Position numbers and translations under genes: made by a program. Positions 55,505-63,790 of a stretch of DNA of 64,000 nucleotides are shown here, one piece after another. The notes beneath the pieces are model-generated. The model was not told the origin of the DNA. It saw only the letters and a program-made list of their open reading frames with translations, and did not search any database. The DNA lies in contig CAZOYW010000011.1 in assembly GCA_964584165.1 (NCBI GenBank), forward strand, positions 1 through 64,000. Direction: 5' to 3'. Source of the DNA: CAZKCI01 sp964584165. GTDB taxonomy: Bacteria; Auribacterota; Erginobacteria; Erginobacterales; CAZKCI01. Position 1 is the first letter of the stretch, and the number at the start of each line of letters is the position of its first letter.

Positions 55505-57553
55505 TCATTCCTCCCAGATCTCCACGTACTGCGGGCTGGGAACGATCCCGAGGCGGACCGCGCCGTTGATCTCCCCGTCCAGGTCCTCCGCCCCTCCGTC
55601 GGCGACGATCCGGCTTTCCCCGGTCTTGCCGACGACACGGAACTGGCCGCCCGAGAAAGACATCTCCTCCGCCGCGTCCGAGCCGTCGCTCCAGGCCACC
55701 TGCTTGGTTTTCCCAGTCGCAGGGGAGAGGAAGACGTAGCCTTCGATATTCTCGCTCCCGGACTCCAACGGGGCCTGATACCGATATCCCTCCAATTCCC
55801 GGACCGCAGCTTGAAAGGCGTAGTAGGCGGGCTTGGGGGAGTAGTCCCCATACATCAGCCCGCCTTCGTATGTCACCCCGATCTCGGAGCTCAGCGGAAA
55901 CCAGGTCAGCCCCAGTAATCCCGCCGCCACGCCTCGGGTGTAGACCTGGGCCAGGTAGCAAGCTTGCGCTTCCAGGTAGGGGGGGGTATTGTAGCCCCAG
56001 GTCCCCGTTTCGGTGCATACCATGGGTTTGACCTGCCCATAGAGGTTGACTTGGCCGGAGAGATAGTTGATCTTGCCAAGAATCCCGTGCCCGAAGGGGT
56101 CCCAGGTTTCGTGGTGGAAATAGTAATAGTGGAAATCTAGGGCGTCGAAATACTTCCCACCTCCCTGGCCGAGCACATCATTGATAAAGAGGCGATTGAA
56201 GTTCCCTCCCTCTTCGGTGAACCAATCGTAAGCCAGGCCGCCGAAGAACACCTGCGCCGCAGGGTCGGCGGCCTTAATCGCGGGGTAAGCGGCCTGCAGC
56301 ATTCGGGCGTATTCGTAGCCGTGGTAACCCCAGCTGCCGATCCCGGCCCCCCAGCGCGGCGAGGTCCCGTCCGGCTCGTTAAACAACTCCCAAAACTTAA
56401 TGTTGTAGGGGGGGCGGCTGTAACGGCTGACCAGAGCGTTGACGAACTCGGCGAAATGGGGGAGAAACTCGACCTTGAGGGGGCCGGACCGAGTGGAGGA
56501 GGTCCAGGAGGGGATGTCGATGATGATGACGATTGGGGTGAGGCCAAGGGCAGCGGGAGCACTTAACTCGGCATCATACTCCGCCCAATTGTAGCGGTCG
56601 GGGGTGGTGTCCTCGGGCTCGATCCTTGCCCACCGGATCCCCTTGACGGTGGCGGCGGCTCCGGCCTCGCGGATCTTCACAAGCGAGGTCTGACTGTTCA
56701 GGGTGGACTCCGGCTGGATCCCGAAAAACGATAGGGAGGGTCGGGTCCGGGATTGGAAACGAGGCGCGCCGACCGGGATGTCACCCATCTGCCCGAGGTA
56801 GAACCGGCTCAGCCCCTGGATCGCCCACATCCCGCTCCCGGGGCGGAAGATACCGATCCGCGAAGTTTCCTCCCCGCCATAGTCGCCGGGTTGGGGGACG
56901 TCGGCGACCTTGCCCAGGTAGGCGCGGGTGACGGCCGGCACCGCCCAGAGGCCGATGCCATCGCGGAAAACCGCCGTCTCCCAGATGGAATCCCCGGTGC
57001 AATCGCGGGGGACCGGCAGATCGGCGGCGGAGCCGAAATACGCCCGGGTGACGCCAAGAACCGCCCAGAGCCCCGTCCCGGGCCGGAAGACCGCGAACTC
57101 CGCCTGGCCAGGGACTCGGTAGGGCCCCGCCACCGGGATGTCCGAGGGATAGCCGAAGAAAGCCCGAGTCAGATCGCGCACCGCCCAGAGCCCCCATTCC
57201 GCCCGGTAGATCCCGATATCGCTTCTTTCGTCCCCATCGAAGTCGCCGGCGACCGGGTTGTCGCCGCTGGCCCCGAAATAGAGGCGGGTCAGGCCGCGGA
57301 CGACCCAAAGGCCGGAGGACGGGCGGAAGACCGCCAGGTCGTCCGTCCCGTTGCCGTCGAAATCTCCTGCGACCGGAACGTCGTTTAGCGAGCCAAGATA
57401 GAACCGCGTGAGGCCGCGAAGGGCCCAGGCCCCGGCATCCGGGCGGAAAACTCCCGCCTCGCCGGTTCCGTCGCCGTCGAAATCAGCGGCGCGAGCCGCT
57501 CCGGCGACCAGCCAGGCGACCAGCGACCCAATGATGACTGTCCTAGCGCGCAT
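55505..57553 (-). CDS. Secreted clan GH-A glycoside hydrolase with N-terminal six-repeat domain
   Basis: 682 aa. Signal peptide about 1-22, immediately followed by six 40-aa repeats (DFDGDG, GLWVVRG, YFG) to about residue 265. The fourth and fifth have degenerate calcium loops (YRVPGQ, CTGDSI). A TIM-barrel domain follows with acid/base E393 in FWELFNEPDG and nucleophile E515 in VCTETGTWG, so it should be active; GH5, GH39 or a related family is plausible. A short C-terminal beta-domain closes it. ATG 57553 follows GAGGGGAA. TATAAT lies about 32 nt upstream (57590-57585, minus). This is the only one of five relatives with the repeats at the N-terminus. Confidence 0.85.
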   Translation of the reverse strand: MRARTVIIGSLVAWLVAGAARAADFDGDGTGEAGVFRPDAGAWALRGLTRFYLGSLNDVPVAGDFDGNGTDDLAVFRPSSGLWVVRGLTRLYFGASGDNPVAGDFDGDERSDIGIYRAEWGLWAVRDLTRAFFGYPSDIPVAGPYRVPGQAEFAVFRPGTGLWAVLGVTRAYFGSAADLPVPRDCTGDSIWETAVFRDGIGLWAVPAVTRAYLGKVADVPQPGDYGGEETSRIGIFRPGSGMWAIQGLSRFYLGQMGDIPVGAPRFQSRTRPSLSFFGIQPESTLNSQTSLVKIREAGAAATVKGIRWARIEPEDTTPDRYNWAEYDAELSAPAALGLTPIVIIIDIPSWTSSTRSGPLKVEFLPHFAEFVNALVSRYSRPPYNIKFWELFNEPDGTSPRWGAGIGSWGYHGYEYARMLQAAYPAIKAADPAAQVFFGGLAYDWFTEEGGNFNRLFINDVLGQGGGKYFDALDFHYYYFHHETWDPFGHGILGKINYLSGQVNLYGQVKPMVCTETGTWGYNTPPYLEAQACYLAQVYTRGVAAGLLGLTWFPLSSEIGVTYEGGLMYGDYSPKPAYYAFQAAVRELEGYRYQAPLESGSENIEGYVFLSPATGKTKQVAWSDGSDAAEEMSFSGGQFRVVGKTGESRIVADGGAEDLDGEINGAVRLGIVPSPQYVEIWEE

Positions 57554-57683
57554 GATTTTCCCCTCACCCACAGTCCGACTACATATTATAGTTTCATCCG
57601 TGAACCGCCTATGCCAATTGTTGTCCCTCCGGCCGAGCCGGGGAGCGGCCGGCGCTCTTGAAGCGAGCCGCCCGGGGTAGCGG

Positions 57684-58673
57684 ATGAACATCTACCAGCT
57701 CGGGAACTACGGCTCGCTCGCCGGCTTCGCCTGGCGTCACTTCCGGCGGATCCTCCCCGCGCTCACCCCGATGAAGGGGGCGAACGCCGCCCAGGCCCTG
57801 GCGGCCCTCGCCCGGGGGCGGGCCGTCCTCTCCTCGCGCCCCTTCGTCGTCCGGGCCGACGTCTCCGCGGTCTGCAACCTCCGCTGCCCCCCCTGCCGGA
57901 CCTGGCGGGAGCAGAAGGACCTCCCCCCGGAAAAAAGGTTCATGACCCCGGCGACATTCCAGAGGGTGGTCGGCGAGGTCAAAAAGTCCTGCCTCCGATT
58001 GAGCCTCTACGACAGCGGCGAGCCGCTTTTGAACCCGGATTTCTACCGGCTCGCGGGGATGGCGGCGGAAGCCGGCATCCCCACCAGCGTCTCCACCAAC
58101 TTCGCCGCCTTCCGGCCGGAGAACCTGGAGGCCCTCTTCGCCTCGCGCTTAAGCCACCTGGAGGTCTGCCTCGACGGCTTCAGCCCGGAGGCCTACGGGA
58201 AATACCGGGTCGGGGGGGACGTGGAGGAGCTGAAGAGAAACCTTGCGCTGGTCTGCGCCGAGAAGCGCGCCCGGAAGCTTCCCTATCCCGAGGTGGACGT
58301 ACAGGTCGTCAACTTTGTCCACCTCCGGGACGAGATCCCCCTGATCGAGAACTTCTGCCGCGCGATCGGCGTCGATTCTCTGACTCTCCGGGAGGAGAAC
58401 CTCGGCTTCGATCCGAAGAACGGGGGAAAAAAGAAGACCGGGCGGAAGCGTTGGCGCCGCTGCTACTGGCTCTGGCTGGGGCTCCTGGTCAAGGCCGACG
58501 GGTCGGTCGCGCCCTGCTGCGGGCAGCGCCCGGTCTTCGGGGACATCGCGAAGCAGTCCCTCGACGAGATTTGGAACAGCGGCCTCTACGTGGAATCCCG
58601 CCGCGCGGTGGTCGATCCGGGCTACCGTCCGAAGGCCCCCACCCCCTGCGGGACGTGTTCCTTTTATATTTGA
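57684..58673 (+). CDS. Radical SAM protein with SPASM-like C-terminus
   Basis: 329 aa. Radical SAM CxxxCxxC at C64, C68, C71 (CNLRCPPC), then SLYDSGEPLLNPDFY and VSTNFAAF of the SAM-binding barrel. The C-terminus has CYWLWLGLLVKADGSVAPCC and CGTC, a SPASM-type auxiliary cluster with an unusual spacing. Similar proteins lie in polysaccharide clusters and others modify peptides; which applies here is open. A 45-residue N-terminal extension precedes the barrel. It diverges from the glycosidase gene. The only SPASM protein in the window, hence a distant candidate partner for the Cys-rich peptide. Confidence 0.82.
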   Translation: MNIYQLGNYGSLAGFAWRHFRRILPALTPMKGANAAQALAALARGRAVLSSRPFVVRADVSAVCNLRCPPCRTWREQKDLPPEKRFMTPATFQRVVGEVKKSCLRLSLYDSGEPLLNPDFYRLAGMAAEAGIPTSVSTNFAAFRPENLEALFASRLSHLEVCLDGFSPEAYGKYRVGGDVEELKRNLALVCAEKRARKLPYPEVDVQVVNFVHLRDEIPLIENFCRAIGVDSLTLREENLGFDPKNGGKKKTGRKRWRRCYWLWLGLLVKADGSVAPCCGQRPVFGDIAKQSLDEIWNSGLYVESRRAVVDPGYRPKAPTPCGTCSFYI

Positions 58674-58812
58674 TATATGGGATCGCGACAAGAATGTCGC
58701 TCCCACAGACTGGCAGAGAGCGCGATAGCCCCGGCCCGTGCGGGCGGGCGGGCGGGCGAACACCCCCGATAGATCGGGGCAAGCAGGTTCGCCCCTACAG
58801 ACCTCGCCGCGG
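58674..58812. repeat. Dispersed repeat cluster
   Basis: Holds GCGACAAGAATGTCGCTCCC (58684-58703; hairpin plus CTCCCACAG tail), a GCGGGCGGGCGGGCGGGCG run near 58740 and GGTTCGCCCCTACAG / GGGGCGAACTTCATGTTCGC words extending into the end of the next gene. No gene is seen. Confidence 0.5.
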
Positions 58813-60594
58813 TCAACGGTTGTCGGGGCGAACTTCATGTTCGCCCGGCCGGGGGGGGCGGGCCGGCCGGATCGACTGCAAAAGCTCCTCCAGGTTGGCC
58901 CGCGGCTCCAGGGCATCGGGAGCGAGTCGGATCGAGGTCTCGAAGGCCTCCCGGGACTGGTCCAGGTAACCGAGGTAGCCCAGGGCGAGCCCCAGGTTGT
59001 TGTAAACGTCGGGATCGTCCGGCCGGAGTATGATCGCCCGCTCCAGGCTGTCCACCGCCTCCCGGTAACTCCCCGACCGCCCCAGGGCCACTCCGAGGAG
59101 GTTGTAGAGGCGGGCGCTCTCCCCCTGCTCCTCGATCAGGATCCGGTAGGACTCCGCCTCCTGCGCGTAATACGCGGCGGCAGAGGCCTCATCGCCCCGG
59201 AGAGCGGCGCGGTTCCCCAGCTGCTGGTAGGCGACGGCGACGTTCTGGTGGATCCCCCTCCGCCGGGGGCGGATCCGCAGGAAGGTGCGGTAGCATTCGA
59301 GCTCCTTTTCGTATTCCCCCCGGTGGCCATAGGCGGTCCCCATGTTGGCGTAGGCGACCGCCACGCCGGGGTGCTTCTCCAGGACGTCGGTGAAGAGGAC
59401 GATGGTGTCCCTCCAGACCTTCGAGCGGGCGGCGGAGAGGACGGCCAGGGAAAGGGCGCAAAGGATGCCGGAGGCGATGAGGACGGCCCGCGCCCGGCGG
59501 GCGCCCGAACGCCAGGCGCGGTCGAAGCCGATCCCGGCCAGGATGGCGACACCGAGGGAGGGGAGATAGGTGTAGCGGTCGGCGCGGGCGAACTCCTCGC
59601 CGAAGGGGATGAGCTTCAGGACCGGGAGAAGCATGGCCAGGGAAAAACCGGCCGCCGCCGCCGCGACGCGGGTGGAGCGGAGCGAGCGGATGACCAGGGC
59701 GGATAGAGCCGCGAGGAGGCAGAGCTGGGCGAGGAGCGCCGGGAGATGGGCGGCGAGAGGCCGGGGATAGGGATAGAAGGCGGAGAGGTTGACCGGGAAG
59801 AGGGTTTTGCCGAGGTAGAAGACAAGGTTAGTCAGGCCGACCAGGGGGTCGCTCCAGGACGCCCGGAGTGTCGAGTGCTGCTCCCCCGGGGAATACTGGA
59901 CGATTACCGCGACCGCGCTGAGGGCGGCGGCGAGGAGGAAGAAGGGCGCCTTCTCGGAGGCCAAACGAACGGAGAGCTTCCGCCCGCGGAGCCAGTCGAG
60001 AACGAGGAGAACCAGGGGGAAGGGCGCGACCGTCGGCTTGCTCAGGAGGGAGCAGAGGAAGAGAAAGAGGGAGAGAAGGTACCAGGGCGTTCGCGCCCGG
60101 GGGCCGGGAGCAGCCCCGCCTCCCCCGTCCGAATAGCGCAGGTAGGCGAGAAGGGCGAGAAGGAAGAAGGCGCCCGAGAGCACGTCTTTGCGCTCCGTGA
60201 TCCAGACCACCGACTCCACCCGCAGGGGATGGATGCCGAAGAGGAGGGCGGCGACGAAGGCCGCGCGGAGGGGAGCGTTGAGCCGCCGGAAGAGGACCAG
60301 GACCAAAGCGGCGTTGAGGGCGTGGAGAAGAAGGTTGCAGAGGTGGTAGGGCGCGGCGTCGAGTTCGAAGAAGCGGTACTCCAGCGCGTAGGAGAGGAGG
60401 ACGAGCGGAACGTAGGGGGCGTAGTAGAAGCGGGAGAATATCTCGGAGGCCGAATCGAGGTCGAGCTTCTTGATCAAGGGGTTGTCGGAGACCATGACAT
60501 TGTCGTCCCAGCCGACGAACTCGTGGCCGACGCCGGGGAGAAAAACGGCGGCGGAAAGGAGGGCGACGATCGGGATGGCGAGCGGCGTTTTCAC
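58813..60594 (-). CDS. TMTC-like membrane protein: GT-C fold with C-terminal TPRs
   Basis: 593 aa. About 10 helices. First loop GHEFVGWDDNVMVSDNPLIK has the Asp pair of TMTC/GT-C transferases; LFGIHPLRVESVVWITERKD is the conserved DUF1736-region signature. C-terminal TPRs (AYANMGTAYGHRGEYEKELE, LYNLLGVALGRSGSYREAVD, VYNNLGLALGYLGYLDQSRE). The start is GTG 60594. Its last residues (PGEHEVRPDNR) are encoded by a dispersed repeat, so the C-terminus may be recently altered. Eukaryotic TMTCs are O-mannosyltransferases; here the acceptor is unknown. Confidence 0.85.
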   Translation of the reverse strand: MKTPLAIPIVALLSAAVFLPGVGHEFVGWDDNVMVSDNPLIKKLDLDSASEIFSRFYYAPYVPLVLLSYALEYRFFELDAAPYHLCNLLLHALNAALVLVLFRRLNAPLRAAFVAALLFGIHPLRVESVVWITERKDVLSGAFFLLALLAYLRYSDGGGGAAPGPRARTPWYLLSLFLFLCSLLSKPTVAPFPLVLLVLDWLRGRKLSVRLASEKAPFFLLAAALSAVAVIVQYSPGEQHSTLRASWSDPLVGLTNLVFYLGKTLFPVNLSAFYPYPRPLAAHLPALLAQLCLLAALSALVIRSLRSTRVAAAAAGFSLAMLLPVLKLIPFGEEFARADRYTYLPSLGVAILAGIGFDRAWRSGARRARAVLIASGILCALSLAVLSAARSKVWRDTIVLFTDVLEKHPGVAVAYANMGTAYGHRGEYEKELECYRTFLRIRPRRRGIHQNVAVAYQQLGNRAALRGDEASAAAYYAQEAESYRILIEEQGESARLYNLLGVALGRSGSYREAVDSLERAIILRPDDPDVYNNLGLALGYLGYLDQSREAFETSIRLAPDALEPRANLEELLQSIRPARPPRPGEHEVRPDNR

Positions 60595-60968
60595 ATCGAG
60601 ATTGATTGTATCCTACCGAACCGGGGATATGAAGCACTCACGGTCCAACCATCCGTAGACGCGGACCGCTTTCGCCAGACCGTCCCGGATCGAGGCCCCG
60701 ATAGTCCCGCACTTCTGCCGGGACTATCGGGGTCGCGAGCCACGTTGGCCCGGATCGGGGCGAGACGCCCCTCCCACAGGCTCGCCGATGACCGCCCTTG
60801 CTCAAGCCGGGCCCCTTCGTAATAATTCGTGCCTGCGCGCTGAAGCGCTACGGCGCGCAAGCGTGTCAATTCGTGGAATTCATTCGCCGGGCCGATTGTG
60901 CTTGAGGGACGGGGCGCGATCTGGTCTAATTTTCGCTGGAGATCAGCCTCCCGGCTGAAGTCCGAGCG
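60595..60968. other. 374-bp intergenic region with hairpins and repeat words
   Basis: A perfect 14-bp hairpin at 60696-60732 (CCCCGATAGTCCCG and complement), a CGGGGCGAGACGCCCCTCCC element at 60756-60775 and GCGCTGAAGCGCTACGGCGC near 60838. No gene is seen. It separates divergent genes. Confidence 0.5.
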
Positions 60969-61502
60969 ATGGGAAACGACCAGAACCCTCCGACCGTGCC
61001 CCCCGCCCGGCCCGGAATCCTCTCCCAGTTCACCAGCCGGAACCACGGTCACCTGGTCCAGTTCATCAAATACGGCATCGCCGGCTCCGTCGCCACCGCC
61101 GTCCACCTTTCCCTCATTTTCCTCTTCTCCTGGAAGATCCTGCCCGCCCTGAAGACCGACGATCCCACCGCCCGCCTCCTCCACATCGCCCCCTCCCCGA
61201 TCAGCGATTCCGTGCGAGCCCTCCACGCCGGGATCAACAACGCGATCGCCTTCATGGTCTCCAACTTCGTGGTCTATTGGATCAATATCTACTGGGTTTT
61301 CGAGCCCGGCCGGCATTCATTTTGGAAAGAGATCGGCCTTTTTTACGCGGTCGCGGGGGCCAGCGTCGCCATCGGGATCGGCCTGCAGTCCCTGCTGATC
61401 GCCGGTTTCGGAATCAGCACCACCTCCGCCGTCGCCGTCATGATCCTGGTCTGCCTGATGATCAACTACGTCATGCGCAAATACTTCATCTTCAAAAAGT
61501 GA
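60969..61502 (+). CDS. GtrA-family membrane protein
   Basis: 177 aa. Four membrane helices typical of GtrA (QFIKYGIAGSVATAVHLSLI, AIAFMVSNFVVYWINIYWVF, LFYAVAGASVAIGIGLQSLL, MILVCLMINYVMRKYFIFKK). The KYGIAG start and RKYFIF end are family signatures. GtrA proteins are thought to flip or help transfer lipid-linked sugars; no partner GtrB is adjacent. An N-terminal extension of about 30 residues precedes the fold. Ribosome site weak. Followed after 118 bp by the REC/HD-GYP gene. Confidence 0.88.
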   Translation: MGNDQNPPTVPPARPGILSQFTSRNHGHLVQFIKYGIAGSVATAVHLSLIFLFSWKILPALKTDDPTARLLHIAPSPISDSVRALHAGINNAIAFMVSNFVVYWINIYWVFEPGRHSFWKEIGLFYAVAGASVAIGIGLQSLLIAGFGISTTSAVAVMILVCLMINYVMRKYFIFKK

Positions 61503-61620
61503 GTCCGGGCGGGCGCCCGTCCTCGCTTGTTGCAGCAATCCGCTTCGGCAGGAACCATTCGGCGAACCAAGCGGGCACTGACATCGCGGTTTTCCCCAAC
61601 CGGGACAACGGTCCAGAAAC

Positions 61621-62643
61621 ATGGAAGCTCCGCCTCCTTCCGCCCCTCCGGCGCGGATTCTGATCGTCGACGACGAATCCGCCATCCGCCGCCTCCTCAA
61701 GGACATCCTGGGGGGGGAAGGCTACCTCTGCGAGACGAGCGGAAACGGCGAAGACGCCCTGGAGAAGATCGCCCGGCAGCCTTTCGACCTGGTCATGATC
61801 GACATCCGAATGCCGGGGATGGACGGGATCGAGCTCCTGAAGCGGGTCCGCGACCTCCGGCCGGGCGGGGAGCCCCTGGCCACCATCATCCTGACCGCGG
61901 TCAACGCCCTGGACATGGCGGTGGAGGCGATGAAGCTCGGCGCCTACGATTACCTGACCAAGCCCTTCAGCAACGAGACCGTCCTGCTCTCCGTGGCCAA
62001 GGCCCTCGACCGCCGCCGGCTGGTCCTGGAAAACCTCGACTACCAGAAGAACCTGGAGAGCAAGGTCAAGCTCCAGAGCGAGAAGATCCAGTCCTCTTTC
62101 CTGAAGACCATCGAGTCGCTGGCCCGCGTCCTCGAAACCAAGGACTCCATCTCCCGGGAGCACGGGCAGAGGGTGACCGAGATCGCGGTCCGGATCGCCC
62201 GGGCCCTGGAACTCCCGCCGAAGGACATCGAAAACATCCGGATCGCCTCCCTTCTCCACGACATCGGCAAGCTCGGCGTCTCGGAGAAAATCCTGGAGAA
62301 GCCCAACCCCCTCCTCGAAGAAGAGATGGAGCACATCCACCGCCATCCCCTGGTGGCCGAGAAGATCCTGGGGCCGATCGACGACCTGGAGGAGATCATT
62401 CGCCTGATCCGGCACCACCACGAGCGCTGGGACGGGACCGGCTACCCCGACCGCCTGAAGGGGGAAGCCATTCCGCTGGGCTCCCGCATCCTCGCCGTCG
62501 CCGACTCCTACGACGCCATGCTCTCCTCCCGCCCCTACCGGGCGCCCTTGAAACCCCTCGACGCCCTCCGGGAGATCGAAACCCAGTCCGGGAAACAGTT
62601 CGACCCGGCGGTAGTCGCCGTCTTCCTCAAGGTCATTGCGTAG
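61621..62643 (+). CDS. Response regulator with HD-GYP phosphodiesterase domain
   Basis: 340 aa. Receiver domain 1-125 with ILIVDDESAIRR, phospho-acceptor Asp in VMIDIRMPGMDG and KPFSN. A short coiled linker leads to an HD-GYP domain (about 160-335) with SREHGQRVTEIA, LLHDIGKLG, HRHPLVAEKIL, IRHHHERWDGTGYPDRLKG and ILAVADSYDAM. All metal ligands and the GYP motif are present, so it should degrade cyclic di-GMP (or cGAMP) on phosphorylation. No histidine kinase is adjacent. A 12-bp hairpin begins at its TAG stop. Confidence 0.93.
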   Translation: MEAPPPSAPPARILIVDDESAIRRLLKDILGGEGYLCETSGNGEDALEKIARQPFDLVMIDIRMPGMDGIELLKRVRDLRPGGEPLATIILTAVNALDMAVEAMKLGAYDYLTKPFSNETVLLSVAKALDRRRLVLENLDYQKNLESKVKLQSEKIQSSFLKTIESLARVLETKDSISREHGQRVTEIAVRIARALELPPKDIENIRIASLLHDIGKLGVSEKILEKPNPLLEEEMEHIHRHPLVAEKILGPIDDLEEIIRLIRHHHERWDGTGYPDRLKGEAIPLGSRILAVADSYDAMLSSRPYRAPLKPLDALREIETQSGKQFDPAVVAVFLKVIA

Positions 62644-62668
62644 CGTCGGGCCGAGAGGCCCGACGCTA
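62641..62668 (+). terminator. Hairpin at the stop codon of the HD-GYP gene
   Basis: Perfect 12-bp arms TAGCGTCGGGCC / GGCCCGACGCTA with GAGA loop, beginning at the TAG stop. Weak T-tract afterwards, so a terminator is likely but not certain. Confidence 0.5.
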
Positions 62669-62743
62669 CTGAGCAAAGGCGTGAACTGCAGGCGTACTCC
62701 AGGGATAAAAGCTCCGATGTGGGTTGTTCTGAGTGATCCCCGT

Positions 62744-62805
62744 AAGCGAGCAATCGCCCGCATTATTCATGAAGATCATCCGACCTTCATGAATAATGCG
62801 GGCTA
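62744..62805. repeat. Dispersed palindromic repeat, family R, copy 5
   Basis: The most complete copy: AAGCGAGCAATCGCCC followed by perfect 18-bp arms (62757-62774, 62785-62802; CCCGCATTATTCATGAAG and complement) and GGGCTAG. It lies between the HD-GYP gene and the microcompartment promoter. Confidence 0.85.
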
Positions 62806-62860
62806 GTATAAAATAGTACACTATCGCATATCTTCCGCCGGCGACTCTCCCCGTTTTTTC

Positions 62861-62888
62861 TTGACCCCGGCTTCTCGTTCGGCATAAT
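62861..62888 (+). promoter_or_regulatory. Sigma-70-like promoter of the microcompartment locus
   Basis: TTGACC (62861-62866), 16-nt spacer, CATAAT (62883-62888). About 35 nt of leader would precede the BMC-T ATG with its own CAGGAGC. Confidence 0.65.
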
Positions 62889-62930
62889 GAACTGATCACA
62901 TTCGAGACCCTTACCACAGGAGCTTTCGCC

Positions 62931-63560
62931 ATGGTCCAGCTCAGAACCTACATCTTCCTGGACAGCCTCCAGCCCCAGCTCGCTTCCTTCGTCGCCTCCT
63001 CCGCCAAGGGCTTTATGCCGGTGACCGGGATGGCGGCCTGCTACGTGGAGATCGCTCCCGGGATGGCGATCAACGAGGTGATGGACGTGGCGCTCAAGGC
63101 CACCGACGTCCAGCCCGCGGTGATGATCGTCGAGCGCGCCTACGGCCTCCTCGAGATCCACTCCCGCTCCCAAGCCAACGTCCGGGAGGCGGGGCGGGCG
63201 GTCCTCGCCGCCCTCCACCTCAAGGAGGAGGACCGGATGAAGCCGAAGGCGGTCGCCACCCAGATCATCCGCAAGGTGGACGCCTATCAGGCCCAGCTCA
63301 TCAACCGCAATCGCCACGGCTCGATGCTCCTGGCCGACCAAACCCTCTACATCCTCGAGACCGACCCGGCCGGCTACGCGGTCTTCGCCGCCAACGAGGC
63401 GGAGAAGGCCGCCAACATCACCCTGATCGAGGTCCGCCCCTTCGGCCGCTTCGGCCGCCTCTACCTGGGCGGCGAGGAGCGGGACATCATGGTCGGGAGC
63501 GAGGCCGCGCTCAACGCCATCAACTCGGTCACCGGGGTGACGCCCGCCAAGGGGATATAA
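62931..63560 (+). CDS. Tandem-domain microcompartment shell protein (BMC-T)
   Basis: 209 aa, close to EutL/PduB-class length for two fused BMC domains. The first domain holds MAACYVEIAPGMAINEVMDV, AVMIVERAYGLLEIHS and QANVREAGRAVLAALHL; the second has ITLIEVRPFGRFGRLYLGGE and EAALNAINSV. Such trimeric, pseudohexameric proteins tile the shell of a catabolic organelle and may gate a large pore. ATG 62931 follows AGGAGC. First gene of a locus that continues beyond the window; without the enzymes the compartment type cannot be fixed, although fucose/rhamnose degradation would suit this kind of organism (inference). Confidence 0.85.
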   Translation: MVQLRTYIFLDSLQPQLASFVASSAKGFMPVTGMAACYVEIAPGMAINEVMDVALKATDVQPAVMIVERAYGLLEIHSRSQANVREAGRAVLAALHLKEEDRMKPKAVATQIIRKVDAYQAQLINRNRHGSMLLADQTLYILETDPAGYAVFAANEAEKAANITLIEVRPFGRFGRLYLGGEERDIMVGSEAALNAINSVTGVTPAKGI

Positions 63561-63565
63561 CAGCT

Positions 63566-63630
63566 ATCATTGGTCATTTTTCATTGGTCATTGGTCATTT
63601 GTCATTGGCCATTTATCATTGATCATTTTT
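63566..63630. repeat. CATTGGTCATTT degenerate tandem repeat
   Basis: About seven units of TCATTGGTCATTT-like sequence in 65 bp between the two shell genes. AT-rich and slipped-strand prone. Confidence 0.75.
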
Positions 63631-63738
63631 CAACTGGCGTACGCCAGCGCATCTGAGCGGGAAGGAGGTGCCGTATCGAAACGATCGAGCTCCCGGTGGA
63701 AAAAGCTCAGTGATCACAATCCAAAATTTTGCGCAGCA

Positions 63739-63777
63739 ATATTTTCATAACTAAAATATTTCCGAAGGAAATATTTT
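63739..63777 (+). promoter_or_regulatory. Alternative-pairing leader before the BMC-H gene
   Basis: Three segments: A AATATTTT (63739-63746), B AAAATATTTCC (63753-63763), C GGAAATATTTT (63767-63777). B:C pair perfectly over 11 bp; A:B pair over 8. The two are mutually exclusive and AAGGAGG (63778-63784) follows immediately. An attenuator-like or RNA-stability role is inferred. Confidence 0.45.
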
Positions 63778-63790
63778 AAGGAGGTGCGAG

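Noticed and set aside
63661..63712. Tiny frame after a GGAGGTG at 63663 reading IETIELPVEKAQ
   Set aside because: It would need an ATC start; only 12 codons. Possibly a relic or chance Shine-Dalgarno match.
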